Assembly: GCA_029721435.1 (NCBI GenBank)
Contig: CM056582.1
Span: 42,056,611-42,120,610, forward strand
Direction of reading: 5' to 3'
Length of the DNA stretch: 64,000 nt
Source of the DNA: Gymnothorax reevesii
Lineage: Eukaryota > Chordata > Actinopteri > Anguilliformes > Muraenidae
Shown: piece after piece, positions 42,946 through 53,710 of the stretch
Layout: every line of letters begins with the position of its first letter
Position numbering within the stretch: the first letter of the stretch is position 1
Notes under the pieces: generated by a model
Seen by the model: only the letters and a program-made list of their open reading frames with translations
Told to the model about the DNA's origin: nothing
The model's database searches: none
Position numbers and translations under genes: made by a program

Positions 42946-43925
42946 TAATACATACAATTGCCATCAAAATTGGTATCAGGTGAATAGGAGAAAGAGTGAG
43001 GAAAAATACACGACCATTCTGCATGTGCTGTAGTACAAGTATATTGAATAAGGAAAGATTCAATGGGAGAATTATTTTATAAATGGCTATTAAAGTTGGT
43101 ACTTTTCAATGTGCAATTGGAGAAAATGGAATGAAGGGCCATGTTTGAGGGCCAGTAATTCCCACAAATCAATAATACTTGCATACCATACTACATGTAT
43201 TTTAGAACAAGCAAATTGAATATGAAGAGATTTTATGGTGAAATTATTGAATAAATGACTGTCCAAGTTGGTACATTGCAATGTGGGAAGTGAGACAACT
43301 GAATGGGTGGCCATTTTCATGGCCTTTAATTCTTGCAAATCCAAAATTTTTCTAAAAATAACACTTCTATACAATACAACATGAATGTCTTTAATGCAGG
43401 AATACTGAATATGAGGACATTTTGCGGTGGAATTAAATAAATGCCCATCAAAGTTAGTACTTGGCAATGTGCAAATAGAGACAATAGAATGAAGGGCCGT
43501 GTTTCAGGGCCTGTAACTTTTGGAATGCAACAAATTTGCAAAAAATAACACTTAACTACCATAATAGATGTATTTAAGCACAAGCCCTCTGAATACACAG
43601 AGATATGGTGGAATTTTAAATAAATAGCTGTCAAAGCTGGTACTTTGCGATGTGCAAATGAACGGGGAGCCATATTTGAGGGCCGTAATTCCAGTTTAGC
43701 TGAAAGTCTATAATAAATAACCCTTCCATACCATACTACATGCATTCTAGTACAAGCGCACCAAATATGAAATGATTCCATGATGAAGTTATTAAATATA
43801 TGGCCGTCAAAAATGGTGCTTTGCAATGTGCAAATGGAGACAATTGAATGGGGGGGGGGGTATTTTAGAGTGAGTAGTTCTTGCAAATGAAGAAGTTTGC
43901 AATGGATAAAGTGCCAAATTCATAC
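42945..43925. repeat. ~180-bp tandem array, about six diverged units
   Basis: Unit anchors: ggtatcaggtgaataggaga (42971), ggtacttttcaatgtgcaat (43098), ggtacattgcaatgtgggaa (43270), gtacttggcaatgtgcaaat (43459), ggtactttgcgatgtgcaaa (43639), ggtgctttgcaatgtgcaaa (43815). Each unit also has ccatactacatgtatt and gaaattattgaataaatg type text. A G-run at 43850. Confidence 0.85.
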
Positions 43926-43929
43926 AATA

Positions 43930-45060
43930 GTACACTACAGGCCAAAATTTTTGGGCCATCCTCAGATTTTTAATGGTGCACCCTTGGTTTTGTCCCCTGG
44001 GTTTTGGGGAAGGCATTTATAGAGCAATGGAACAATTGAAGTCAAGGCAAGATCTGGAAGACCAAGAAAAATTTCAGATAGAATGGCCCGAGATTTGGTA
44101 AAAAATGCTCAGAAGAACCCAAACATCGCTGCAAAAAAGAGCAGCAGACACAGGTGTAGAGTTTCACAGGACAACAATACAGCGTACCTTAAACAACAAA
44201 GACCTACGTGGCAGAGTGGCAAGAGTTTCCTTTCCCTCAACCTAAATACAAAATTAAGAATCTGAAGTATGCAAAAGAAAACCTGAAGAAACCTCAAGCC
44301 TATTAGAACAACGTGCTTTGGACTGATGAAACCAAAATTGAACTGTTTCAAGTAAGGTATATTTGTGGAGAAAAACACATTGTCAACTGAAAAGCATGGA
44401 AGTGTATCCATGATGCTTTGGGGTTGTGTAGCAGCTGGGGGCACAGGCAGTGTTGTATGAGTAGACAGAAGAATGGATTCCACCAAATAACAAGACATTC
44501 TAGAGGCTAATGTTCACTGCTCAGTCCAGAAATTGAAGTTGAAGAGATGTTGGGTACCCCAGCAAGACAATGACCTGAAGCATACCTCAAAATCCACCAT
44601 TAAGTACTCCCAGGAAAGACGGATGAAGGTTTTGGAATGGCCATCACAGTCCCCAGACTTGAATATTATTGAAAATCTGTGGAGAGACCTCAAACATGCT
44701 GTGCATGCAAGAAGGCTGAAGACTATTTCTGAGCTAGAGGTGTTCTGTCCAGGTGTTCTCTGGAAGAGTGGGGAGAAATTCAAAGACAAGAATTGAAAGA
44801 CTCTTAGCTGGCTACAGCTTTTGCAAGCCGCTATAGCTTCCCAAGGAGGAGTTACAAAGTACGAGCTGACAGGGTTCCCAAACCTTTGCACAAGGTATTC
44901 TTCCTGGTACTATCATTTTGAAACTGTCAAAATTATTCTTGCTTTGAAATGTGCTGATGTGTCATGTTTGACTTTGTAGCATTTAGTGTTCAGGTTTGGT
45001 TTAAATCACTTGGAGATTAATTGTAAGAGACATTTATACTAGGGTATAAAGTTTTTGCAT
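43930..45060 (+). mobile_element. Tc1-like transposon, decayed, inside the foldback element
   Basis: Transposase remnants on the plus strand: RSGRPRKISDRMARDLVKNA type linker at 44045-44100, WTDETKIELFQ (first Asp) near 44318, QQDNDLKHTSKSTIKYSQER (second Asp) near 44560 and SPDLNIIENLWRDLKHAVHA (Glu) near 44650. Many stops and shifts. Ends are approximate; the left text ctacaggccaaaatttttgg resembles a Tc1 terminus. Confidence 0.75.
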
Positions 45061-45284
45061 AAATGTGCATTGAAAGAAACTGAATGGGTAAAAATGTTTT
45101 TGGGCCTATAATTTATCAAAGGCTATTTGCACACTCCGCTGTATTACTTCTGGTCTGTTACATCAAACAGGCAGTGTGGTAATGTTATTTTCAGCAAACA
45201 GTTTGATTTGCAAAAGTTTATTTTCCCCACTTCCATTTCCACCCTTCACCAAATACCAGTTGTGATGGTAATTCTTGAATTATA

Positions 45285-46613
45285 TCAAGAGTATTTTCTG
45301 CTCTAATTTACCCATTTGCTTAATGTCAAAACACTTGTACTCTTACAAGCAATTGTAAGTGCTGATCTGGCATAACAGCACCTCATCAAAATCGCACCCA
45401 TCACCTTGGCCAAACTACCAACTTCCAATCCTGTTTATTATGTATATATTTTTATTATATATATTTTTTCACTAATCGATCACAATTGATTATTATCGCA
45501 AATTATTCAAGTTTGCTTGCGTATTTTTCTGAACAAAGTACACACTTTTTTTTGTTGAACAAGCCTCGTTATATCTTTCCATGTGACGATTATTTGACAG
45601 CAAGTATATCACATTGTGTTACTAACGTGATGTCTGCTGCATTTGCACATTTTATTATTAGCTGTGACGGTACGACCGTCGTTTTCCGAGTTAGTGATAG
45701 CTTGACCGATGTTCAGAAACGTCGCTACCTCCAGGGGGTCAGGCTCATTCTGTCTTCCGTACAGCCCCAAGCATTTTAAAATCCCTCTTGTACGCATACT
45801 AATCACAGTATCGCCCACCGTGCTCAGCATAATCTCGCCATGTTTCAAGACAAGCAAGAAGTAGAACTAAATCAAACCATGTAAATGAGCCAAAAGTTTC
45901 TCGTCATAATGTGATGTTGTCGTGTTGAAATAACGTTAAAGATATCTTGTTAAAGCGTGAAAATATGTTGTCATAACAGGAAAAGGATCTTGTAATATCA
46001 AGAAACTTTTCACTTCAGACCCGATGTTTTTTTCCAGGAATTGCAGCAATACGCTACCGTAAGTCAGGGACTCTACCACATGACCTTGCCCATTCATAAG
46101 TTTCAATGTCTCCTTGGAGACGATTGACCAATCAGAGGACAGGTAAAAGGTGCAATAGACATAACGTATAGAGAAAAAAAAAATTTTGCGGCCCGCCTGC
46201 GTCATGAACATTCATGAGAAAATGCGAAATCTGGCCTCGCTTGGTTGCGAAAAAAAAAGACGCGTCCAGGACCAGGAGGAGGCGCGAACTCGTGTTTGAG
46301 AACGTAGGCGCTGACCAAAGAGAAGTCCTGTACATCTGAGATCAATTGCTCTTCCTTCGTCCTTAAACTACCCGGATGTTTGTCACAGTAAATTGAAATT
46401 GAATTTTGAGAACTGAATTTGAATTGTGAGAACTGAACATGAGCATATTTGGGAATTGAATTTTCAAATTTTATTAGATTCCTGTTACAAACTTATGAAT
46501 TCAATTTCAAATGATACTATTCAGATTCAGTTTTTCAATGCAATGATTCAAATAAAAAAAATACAATTTCAAATCATGTGATCAGTTTCTGGTGGCACAG
46601 ATTTCTGCCCATA
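45285..46613 (-). repeat. Right arm of foldback element
   Basis: Inverse of the left arm; text such as cgcaaattattcaagtttgc, gctacctccagggggtcagg and ggcgcgaactcgtgtttgag all have complements in 42300-42740. The additional block 45800-46190 may be original sequence deleted from the left arm. Confidence 0.85.
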
Positions 46614-46619
46614 GGAATT

Positions 46620-47155
46620 CACTACTTATTCTAACTCCATTCTTCCTTCACGTAACCTCTGTTTTTCAGACACTTCCTTTTACTCCAATTACTACCGACT
46701 TTTCCTTAAGCACCCTAAAGCTGATGCTGCAGTTAATGGGGTCTATGTTATCATAGCTCGTACTGATTCTCCATTCTGCCCGTATTTGTCCATGATAGCT
46801 CAGCCCAACGTGGATTTAACGCTCCAACTCTGCAAGTTCTGAGGTGTTGGTCATCATCTACATTTACTACATATGTACGGCCAACCGTCTCCACCATAAT
46901 CGACATGCAGCTCTCCATGGCGTCATTAAAATGATTTCCCATTTACTTCCAGGTTTGTGGTGGTTTTTCACGTTTGGATTCATTCATTTGCGAAGACTGG
47001 GCAGTATGCCCATCGACTGGTAAATTTGTTCATAGCTAGCATTCCTGTTGATTTCATCAAAAAAAGTTATAACGCATTTTTCTTTATGAGGGCATTAAAC
47101 GACGATTGTCTGTTGAATATCCTGAATCCTGTAGCTCGTGAGACGGCACATATTT
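46620..47155. repeat. Satellite-related DNA, no gene
   Basis: 46895-46990 (caccataatcgacatgcagc, tccatggcgtcattaaaatg) is the third copy of the unit at 33040 and 41170. No coding sequence. Confidence 0.5.
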
Positions 47156-47159
47156 AGCT

Positions 47160-48362
47160 GGACGAAAGCTGCGACCTGGGTCCTCTCTTCTGCACTCTCC
47201 TCTTCAGCTTACTCCACAGGTTTTCAATGGGGTTGAGGTCTGAAGACTGATATGGTCATGGGAGGAGCTTGATTCTGTGTCTGGAGAACTTTTTCTTTGT
47301 AGATTTGGCCACATGTTTTGGGTCATTATCTTGCTGAAAGACCCAGTGACAACCGATCTTCAGCTTTCGGGCGGAGGCCACCAGATTTTGATTTAAAATG
47401 TCCTGGTATTTCAAAGCATTCATGATGCCATGCACCCTAGCAAGGTTCCCAGAGAAACAGGCCCACAGCATCACCGATCCTCCCCCATACTTCAGTGGGC
47501 ACGAGGTGCTTTTCTGCATACTCATCTTTTGTGTTCTGCCAGACCCACGTAGAGCTTTTTGGCAACAAACACTCTATCTTGGTCTCATCTGATCAAAGCA
47601 CACGGTCCCAGTTGAAGTCCCACTCCAGACGTTTGCGTATATGATTGTTAGTGAGAAAAGGTTTTTTCCGTGCATGCCTCCTAAACAGCTTGTTGGCATT
47701 TAGCCAACAACCTGATGGTTGTTTTGGAGACTTTCTGACCCCAAGATGCTACCATTTGTTGCAATTCTTTAACAGTGAGCTTTGGAGAACTTTTTATTTC
47801 TCTTATTATCCTCCTCACTGTGCGTGGTTGCAAAATAACCTAGCGTCCTTGTCCAGTTCCTCTAACTGTAGATATGGGCAGGTGCAGGTGAGGGACTATT
47901 TTCTTGTAGCCATTGCCTGACTTGTGAAGGTCGACACACATCTGCCTTACTTGAATGGTGTGTTCCTTTGTCTTTACCATATTGAAGAGTGGATAAGAGA
48001 AATGGCCTCTGTGTCACATCATATTTATTCCCCAGGGAAACAGGTGGTGATGAATTACTAATTAAATGTTCGTAGATACTCTGATCAACTTTGTAAATGA
48101 AGAAATGACAGAAATGACAGAAATAGTTCAATTACATTTATTTCCTAGGAATTGTTATGGGTGCCAATAATTGTGTAACTGGTGATTTTATGAAAAAATG
48201 ATTTTTTTTCTCAGTCAGAGATTTTTTTTTCACCCTTAAAATTGAAGGTTAAATTTTTCTTCAATTTTCAGTGTGAGAGTATGCTGCTGCATAAAAATGT
48301 AATTTATTTTAATGCTTATAACACATCTTAACCAGGGCTGCCAATAATTAAGGAGGGTGCTG
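47160..48362 (-). mobile_element. Tc1-like transposon fragment
   Basis: On the minus strand: SCPLKYGGGSVMLWACFSGN, then QQDNDPKHVAKSTKKKFSRH (second Asp), then in another frame SSDLNPIENLWSKLKRRVQK (Glu). The 5' text on the minus strand, at the high end, is acagcaccctccttaattat, a common fish Tc1 terminus (48345-48364), with a second like copy at 48160 (cagttacacaattattggca). The low end stops inside the transposase C-terminus near 47160, so it is truncated. Confidence 0.8.
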
Positions 48363-48364
48363 TA

Positions 48365-49709
48365 TGTTTGCATTTTTCATGGGACATATGAAAAACTCAC
48401 TTTTTCAGCAGTGCTGACCAACCCAATAACTGAAGTAAATGAGTGATTCCAGCCTACATATTTTTTTCCTTTACCTAATTAAAAAAGAAATTATTCCATT
48501 ACTTAAAATAAATAATTTGTGTTTCAGGGAGGTTGAATGATAAGCTAACGTTCAAACATTGTATTTGTGATTTGTTTATTTGGTACAGAATAAAAAGCTG
48601 TAGAAACATCCTCTGTGTGTGGAGATTCTATTTTTTTGCCAAGGGTAGAGTGGAGTTTTTATCATTGATATTGTTGTAGTTTTCTTTAGGAATGTATTCA
48701 AGTAGCTAATTCCTTGAATCTCCACATAAGCATGATCACAAATAGCCAAGTTAATCCGTGCCAAAGAAAAAGCCACAGACATTTAAATGAAGACGTGATC
48801 ATCAATAAGAACTGAAATGTTGACATGAAAGTGTAATTGCTAGCAGATGGTAATTATTATGTACATGTTGTACTACAATATAAGATAGGTTACCATTGTC
48901 AGATAAAGAATAAACAAGTCGACATGGTCTACAACATCCCCCGCCAATCGTGCGCTTCTCATTTTCTAACTCAATCAAGGCCTATATGGTCTGAAGCTAC
49001 ACACCAAATTTGGTTGCTGTGTCTGTAGTAGTTTCTGAGTAAAGCTGTCCCGTTTATCTCGGACGGACGGACGGAGGTCAAACCTATATCCCCCTCCCAC
49101 TTCGTGTTGGCGGGGGATAATAATACTAAAATAGAATAAATGCGCCAACATGCGTCGATGTTGTGTTCAAGTTAATTTATGCTTGCTTATAGTGGTAAAT
49201 GTTTGGGTGTTTATGGCGCTAGTTAGCATTGTGATTGAAACAGAGCCTGTTGCTTAATTGATTATGGAGATTCAACTTTAAATATAAAAAAAAAAAAACT
49301 GAAATTTGACCAGTTTACACTGAAAAAATTACTTGCATTAGGCCGTCTAAAGTGCAGCAGAATACTCCAAAATTGACGTTTTTCTTTAAAAAAAACTTTT
49401 TTCCAAGGGAGCATACCTAAAGACCCTCCTACAGGCCGAGTAGCGGTGTGGCACCACATGTAATTCTTAACTGGCTACTTTTGTAAATTAATCTGCTACT
49501 TGCATTTTTCGGGAACGCTCTGAAAATCGCATTCATATTCCCGGACTTGAAATACATCGCGCATGCTCGTCCCGCCAGTACGAAAGCGTTTACCATTATG
49601 ACAGATGTGTTCAATTCTTGTATTTGCTGTTAATCATTTTGAGAGAGTGTTTCTCCCGTAATAAAATTATTGTCTCAGCGGTTCAGTATCAGGCCTATTC
49701 GATCAGGAT
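48365..49709. other. No gene; contains a small inverted-end repeat
   Basis: 48935-49120 is bounded by aacatcccccgccaatcgtg and its partner cgtgttggcgggggataata (other strand ttatcccccgccaacacg), with four cggacgga units at 49060. This resembles a dispersed teleost/invertebrate repeat; part is echoed near 18040. The rest is AT-rich and unassigned. Confidence 0.45.
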
Positions 49710-50262
49710 TTAGGCCCGTATTCAGAAACGACACTAATTGAGTGTGAGTGAGTACTAAAACTTAGTGTCAGGTGAAACTAAATGAGTCAGATGTTGCCCT
49801 AACACTTATTTACTTTTAGAGAGCTCACTCACACTGAAAATAGAGTCTCTTTCTGAATGAAGGTTGAGTGCAGGGAACACCTCCCTTGAGTTGCACTAAT
49901 TTGCGCCGGTATTTCATTGTCATGGCTTTCAGGTGGATAAAAACTTTGGAAACTCTGGATCACTTACACGCAATCATCACTACGCAAATTTTAACTATAA
50001 ATGATGATAACTGTGCCGGTAACTCGCTGACTGACCACCAGGTTTCAGTGTTTACGGACTGCACTGTGGTGAACTTGAGGTTAGCATTTGTGTACCCACC
50101 AGTGGCTACTGGTGAACTGGCAATAGGGGAAGCTCAAAACCATCTCTTTAAAATAGTGATTGGACATGACCTGTTCTCAATCATTTCATAAAATTTTATT
50201 TTCTTGAACTCCAAAAATCCTAAGGATTATCATGTGACGCCAGTTCTACTTGTTAAGTTAAA

Positions 50263-50709
50263 ATGAGCACTGATAATTATTGCCCTGTCTTCAATTCATT
50301 TAAATTACCATTGCAGAAACAAAATTTAGAAAACTCTCAACATTATCAGGTGTGGCCAGTTTACATTAATGACGCATATCTGCCACCTGTCACGCATTTG
50401 GATTTCTTGTGCTTTTCTTTACTCATGGGTTGGAAAATTCTGCGCTCAGCTGGCTCGTGGGGCGCGTGTGGATTGGTCTGCGAGGCTCATGTAGCTGTAA
50501 GTCACGAGAATACATTCTTTTCTACATTCTTAATTGCTGAATGTAGACGGAAATGTCTGGCATGTTTCACAGCTTGTTGCTTAGCGCTGTTATACATTGC
50601 TTATATATTACTATCAAAAATAAATTTGATTGTCATTTCACCAATTAGTCTGAGAAACTTTCTAATCAAGAAAAGTAAACTGCAACAGGTTAAGGTCATT
50701 CAGCACTGA
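50263..50709 (+). CDS. Hypothetical ORF inside the Harbinger-like element
   Basis: 148 codons from MSTDNYCPVFNSFKLPLQ to a stop at 50707-50709. A hydrophobic Cys-rich stretch (LACFTACCLALLYIAYILLS) could be a membrane helix. No family recognised. Base composition is like the flanks, so it may be chance. Confidence 0.2.
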   Translation: MSTDNYCPVFNSFKLPLQKQNLENSQHYQVWPVYINDAYLPPVTHLDFLCFSLLMGWKILRSAGSWGACGLVCEAHVAVSHENTFFSTFLIAECRRKCLACFTACCLALLYIAYILLSKINLIVISPISLRNFLIKKSKLQQVKVIQH

Positions 50710-50774
50710 AGGGTGAAGATTGAGCGTCCCTTTGCAGCAGCCGACGCACCGCCAGTGGTAACCAGTGCCCACTA

Positions 50775-51404
50775 CTGTCAGTTACGCTCGAGTGGCGTTT
50801 GTGAATAGCAACTGGCAAGGAATAGGACCGCTCCCTCGACAAGTGGTAGGTTGATCTCTTTCTCTCTCACCAGTAGTGAGGTTTCATTCAGGAACCATTT
50901 GCAAGAATTCAGGATTGCAGGGAAAGTGATTTTATTGAGCGAGGGGGGGAAACCCCTGCAGGTCAGAAGGCAAAGGTACAAAATCCACAATCCAAAAATC
51001 GCAATCCAGTGGGACTAACAACAAGCTGTTAGTCTGGATTAGTAATATAGAAAAAGCAAGGCGAAGGAAGTAAATGAGATTGGAAGGAATGGTTAAAATC
51101 CAGAAAGCATTAAATCACCTGAAGAATGGCACGCAATACTGGGGCTGTGAGCAATGACAAGGCAAGAGAATGCAATGCATGGCAGAAACAAAAACATGGA
51201 CCGGAATAAAACTATGATAATAAGTAAAACATGGCAAAAACTAAACTAGACAAAACACGAAAATAAACTAGCATCATATTACAATACATAATTCAAAGCA
51301 TGGTCAGGCAAGCAAAAGATCAAAATCCAAGCAATCATAAACAGATCATGGACATGGCATGGCAAGGCAGATCAGAGACATGGCAGACAGGCAGAATCAT
51401 AACA
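50775..51404 (-). mobile_element. LTR fragment, third copy of the 7828/12368 family
   Basis: In minus orientation it starts tgttatgattctgcctgtct and matches the LTR start at 7828; 51030-51140 (ttagtaatatagaaaaagca, attaaatcacctgaagaatg) parallels 13670-13760. The other end is truncated or diverged; no duplication could be fixed. Confidence 0.6.
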
Positions 51405-51475
51405 CCAGTAATATATTAATCATACTTACTATATGGTGAGTGGAGGGTGAGTGTAGTTTCTAAATAAGGGCCTTA

Positions 51476-52230
51476 GCCTTGGTTTGCGAAAATCTGTTTC
51501 TGCTTTTAACGGCGCGATTCAGCCATAAAAATACGTGGTACTGGATAAGATTTTTTTTTTAAAATGGGACCGTCAGCAAATATTCCCTGCCGTTTTTTCT
51601 AGTTCGAATTGTATAGCTTAAGAAGATGTGAATATTCCTGCCCTGCATTGGCAAGGCAGGTGATCATGAGTTTTGCTAAGTTGTCATGTCTGTCTACCCA
51701 AAATGGCAAAAACATGGATGGGATGCAAGGAGTTGGGCTGCGTCCGAGCTCTTTGGGGATGTATTATCCTTTCCTATACTTATAACTGGCCCCCATCTGT
51801 ATGTTGAGCATGTGACACAATGACCTGTATCTAATTTATATACTGTCCATGTGTGAGACCGACGACTTTATCGCGCACGCGCAACTAGTGTCAGCTCGAT
51901 AGACATGCCTTTTCACTGTAATTAGCCCTGTACTCGCCTGAAAAAATTACTCACATGCAATTAGTTCAGAATTACATCACTTGCCTCTAAGCGGCGTTTA
52001 ATGCGATCGGATAAACGTTTACACATCGAAAACTAAGCTCATATTTTAAAAAAATAAAAAACTCTTGTGCTATAAAATTTCCTCACGCCGGAAATCCTTC
52101 AGGGTGCCGCAGAACTTCAAGCCCTGGCCGGCAAACATTCATTGATACTTCAGGTGAATCCGCCTCCAGGCCACTCGCAGTGGCGCATCTCACCAGCGCT
52201 TTGGTCATAGGGTCATTTTGCCTCGCCAGA
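51476..52230. other. No gene; satellite unit at the right end
   Basis: 51476-52090 unassigned. 52130-52230 is one ~105-bp satellite unit (ccgcctccaggccactcgca, gtcattttgcctcgccag) that continues directly at 57855 if the DIRS element is removed. Confidence 0.6.
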
Positions 52231-52233
52231 AAA

Positions 52234-52450
52234 CTTTAGGTTATTTACATAACCCCGGTTCTCTGAGTAATATGAGTGAGATGTCTCACTATGGGATGCA
52301 CGCCTCGCTGCAGCCTCAGAAGCATTAATCTCATTACGCCAATCCTGATTGGCTGGTGAACGTGTCCGTCCGCCCAGGTGGTACACCCACCTTAAATAGC
52401 TCATGCGGACGGCACCACGTCATTCAAGATAAGCACCTCTTCTCACTCGC
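52234..52450 (+). repeat. DIRS left inverted terminal repeat
   Basis: Starts ctttaggttatttacataac. From 52278 (gatgtctcactatgggat) inward it is the inverse of 57666-57830; the outer about 45 bp is unique to this end. Confidence 0.9.
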
Positions 52451-52471
52451 CCCAGCAAGAAGGGTTGTCTG

Positions 52472-52568
52472 GTGAGACATCTCACTCATATTACTCAGAG
52501 AACCGGGGTTATGTAAATAACCTAAAGTTCTCTTTCATAATATTTCGCTCGATGTCTCACTATGGGAT
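52472..52568. other. DIRS internal complementary region
   Basis: 52472-52527 is the exact reverse complement of the left tip 52234-52289, and 52525-52568 is the reverse complement of the right tip 57814-57854. The two halves meet at cctaaag|ttctctttc. In the DIRS replication model this region aligns the two cDNA ends for circle formation. Confidence 0.93.
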
Positions 52569-52639
52569 ATCGTAGCTCCCGTATTGCCAGACAAGCTTAT
52601 CCAGCGTCCACCAACCCACAGAGAAGCAATCTGTTCCAG

Positions 52640-53710
52640 TCAGGACAGCAGAACCGCGCGTGCCACGCACGGGGCGGAAACGTCCAGCTTATAAAAGCGG
52701 ACATAAGTGAGAGGCGAGGACCAACTCGCCGCTGCACAGATGTCCTGAACAGAAACTCCCCTGAATAAGGCCCAGGATGCGGCCAAGCCCCGAGTCGAGT
52801 GCGCCCGCATGCCCACAGGCGGCTGCAAACCCCGACACGTATAGGCCAAAGCAATCGCCTCCACCACCCAATGGGATAGGCGCTGCTTAGTGATAGGTTT
52901 TCCTTTATGAGGATTAGTCCAGGAGACGAACAGCTGATCGCTCCTCCTGAATCCCCTAGTCCTGTCCATGTACATGCGCACCGCACGGACTGGACATAAC
53001 GCGTGCGACTGCTGCTCCTCTGTTGAGGCAGCAAAGGCCAGAAGGTCAATTGGAGAACATAAGCCCACCACCTTATACACAAAAGTCGGGTTGGGCCTCA
53101 AAATCAACCTTACATCTCCCGGGAAGAGCTGAGCGCATGACGGATGCACCAAAAGCGCATGGATGTCACTGACTCGCTTAGCTGAAGCCAGAGCCAGCAA
53201 CAACACAGCCTTGAAAGACACGTGCTTCAAGTCTGCCCCTTCCAGTGGCTCAAAAGGAGGGCCCTTAAGCCCCTCGAGAACCACAGCCAGATCCCACGGT
53301 GGCACCAGTGGTCTGGACACGGGGAGAAGCCTGCGCGCTCCCTTCATAAAACGGCAAACCAGCGGGTGCTGACTCGCCGTTCGCTTTTCAAACCCCACGT
53401 GACAGGCGGCGATCGCCGCCAAGTACACCTTAATCGTGGAGAAGGCTTTGCCTTTGTCAATCAGGTCCTGCAAGAATGACAGTATAGCACTCACCGGACA
53501 CTGAAAAGAAACGTGGCCGTTCCTGTTACACCACCCCTCAAACACCCTCCACTTACAGTCATACAAAGACCTAGTGGATGGGGCCCTAGTGTTTTGTATA
53601 GTGGAAATCACACGCTGTGACAATCCCACAGCCGAGAGACTGAGCCACTCAGGGGCCGCGCCCACAACGCCAGGCGTTCCGGGTGCGGGTGGAGGATCGC
53701 CCCCCCCCCC
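52640..53710 (-). CDS. DIRS tyrosine recombinase
   Basis: The recombinase-like part is the last ~350 residues of a longer open frame that begins at 55525. N-terminal SAM-like helices: STRSLYDCKWRVFEGWC, AILSFLQDLIDKGKAFSTIK. Catalytic residues: Arg in AKRVSDIHAL (about 53165), HxxR in RAHSTRGLAASW (52792-52803), and the nucleophile Tyr in LTYVRFYKLD (about 52695). It integrates the circular cDNA. Upstream of about 53710 the frame overlaps the RT/methylase ORF; overlap is known in DIRS, but whether the entire 961-codon frame is translated cannot be told. Confidence 0.88.
   Translation of the reverse strand, partial: GGGGDPPPAPGTPGVVGAAPEWLSLSAVGLSQRVISTIQNTRAPSTRSLYDCKWRVFEGWCNRNGHVSFQCPVSAILSFLQDLIDKGKAFSTIKVYLAAIAACHVGFEKRTASQHPLVCRFMKGARRLLPVSRPLVPPWDLAVVLEGLKGPPFEPLEGADLKHVSFKAVLLLALASAKRVSDIHALLVHPSCAQLFPGDVRLILRPNPTFVYKVVGLCSPIDLLAFAASTEEQQSHALCPVRAVRMYMDRTRGFRRSDQLFVSWTNPHKGKPITKQRLSHWVVEAIALAYTCRGLQPPVGMRAHSTRGLAASWALFRGVSVQDICAAASWSSPLTYVRFYKLDVSAPCVARAVLLS

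Larger units (their letters stand above)
41979..46613. mobile_element. Long inverted-repeat (foldback) element, 4.6 kb, 6-bp duplication
   Basis: Arms 41979-42945 and 45285-46613 are inverted copies from the tip (tatgggcagaaatctgtgcc) inward for about 1 kb; the right arm has about 330 bp extra between 45800 and 46190. ggaatt flanks both tips (41973-41978 and 46614-46619). The middle holds a ~180-bp tandem array and a Tc1 insertion. No transposase was found. 6-bp duplications occur in a few DNA-transposon groups (IS3EU, Polinton and others); none can be chosen from this alone. Confidence 0.8.
49713..51472. mobile_element. Harbinger-like non-autonomous element, TTA duplication
   Basis: Left end ggcccgtattcagaaacgac and right end (other strand) ggcccttatttagaaactac are inverted repeats; TTA flanks at 49710-49712 and 51473-51475. 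No transposase domain was found. A nested LTR fragment fills about 50775-51404. The end sequence is akin to the element starting at 63578 (gggcacgtattcacgaagca). Confidence 0.8.

Noticed and set aside
43090..43886. Minus-strand ORFs of 125 and 186 codons
   Set aside because: Arise from the ~180-bp tandem array; repeated peptide blocks mirror the DNA repeat.
42945..43925. Possible CRISPR-like array
   Set aside because: Units are ~180 bp, diverged along their entire length, with no constant repeat and unique spacer; it is a tandem satellite in a eukaryotic genome.
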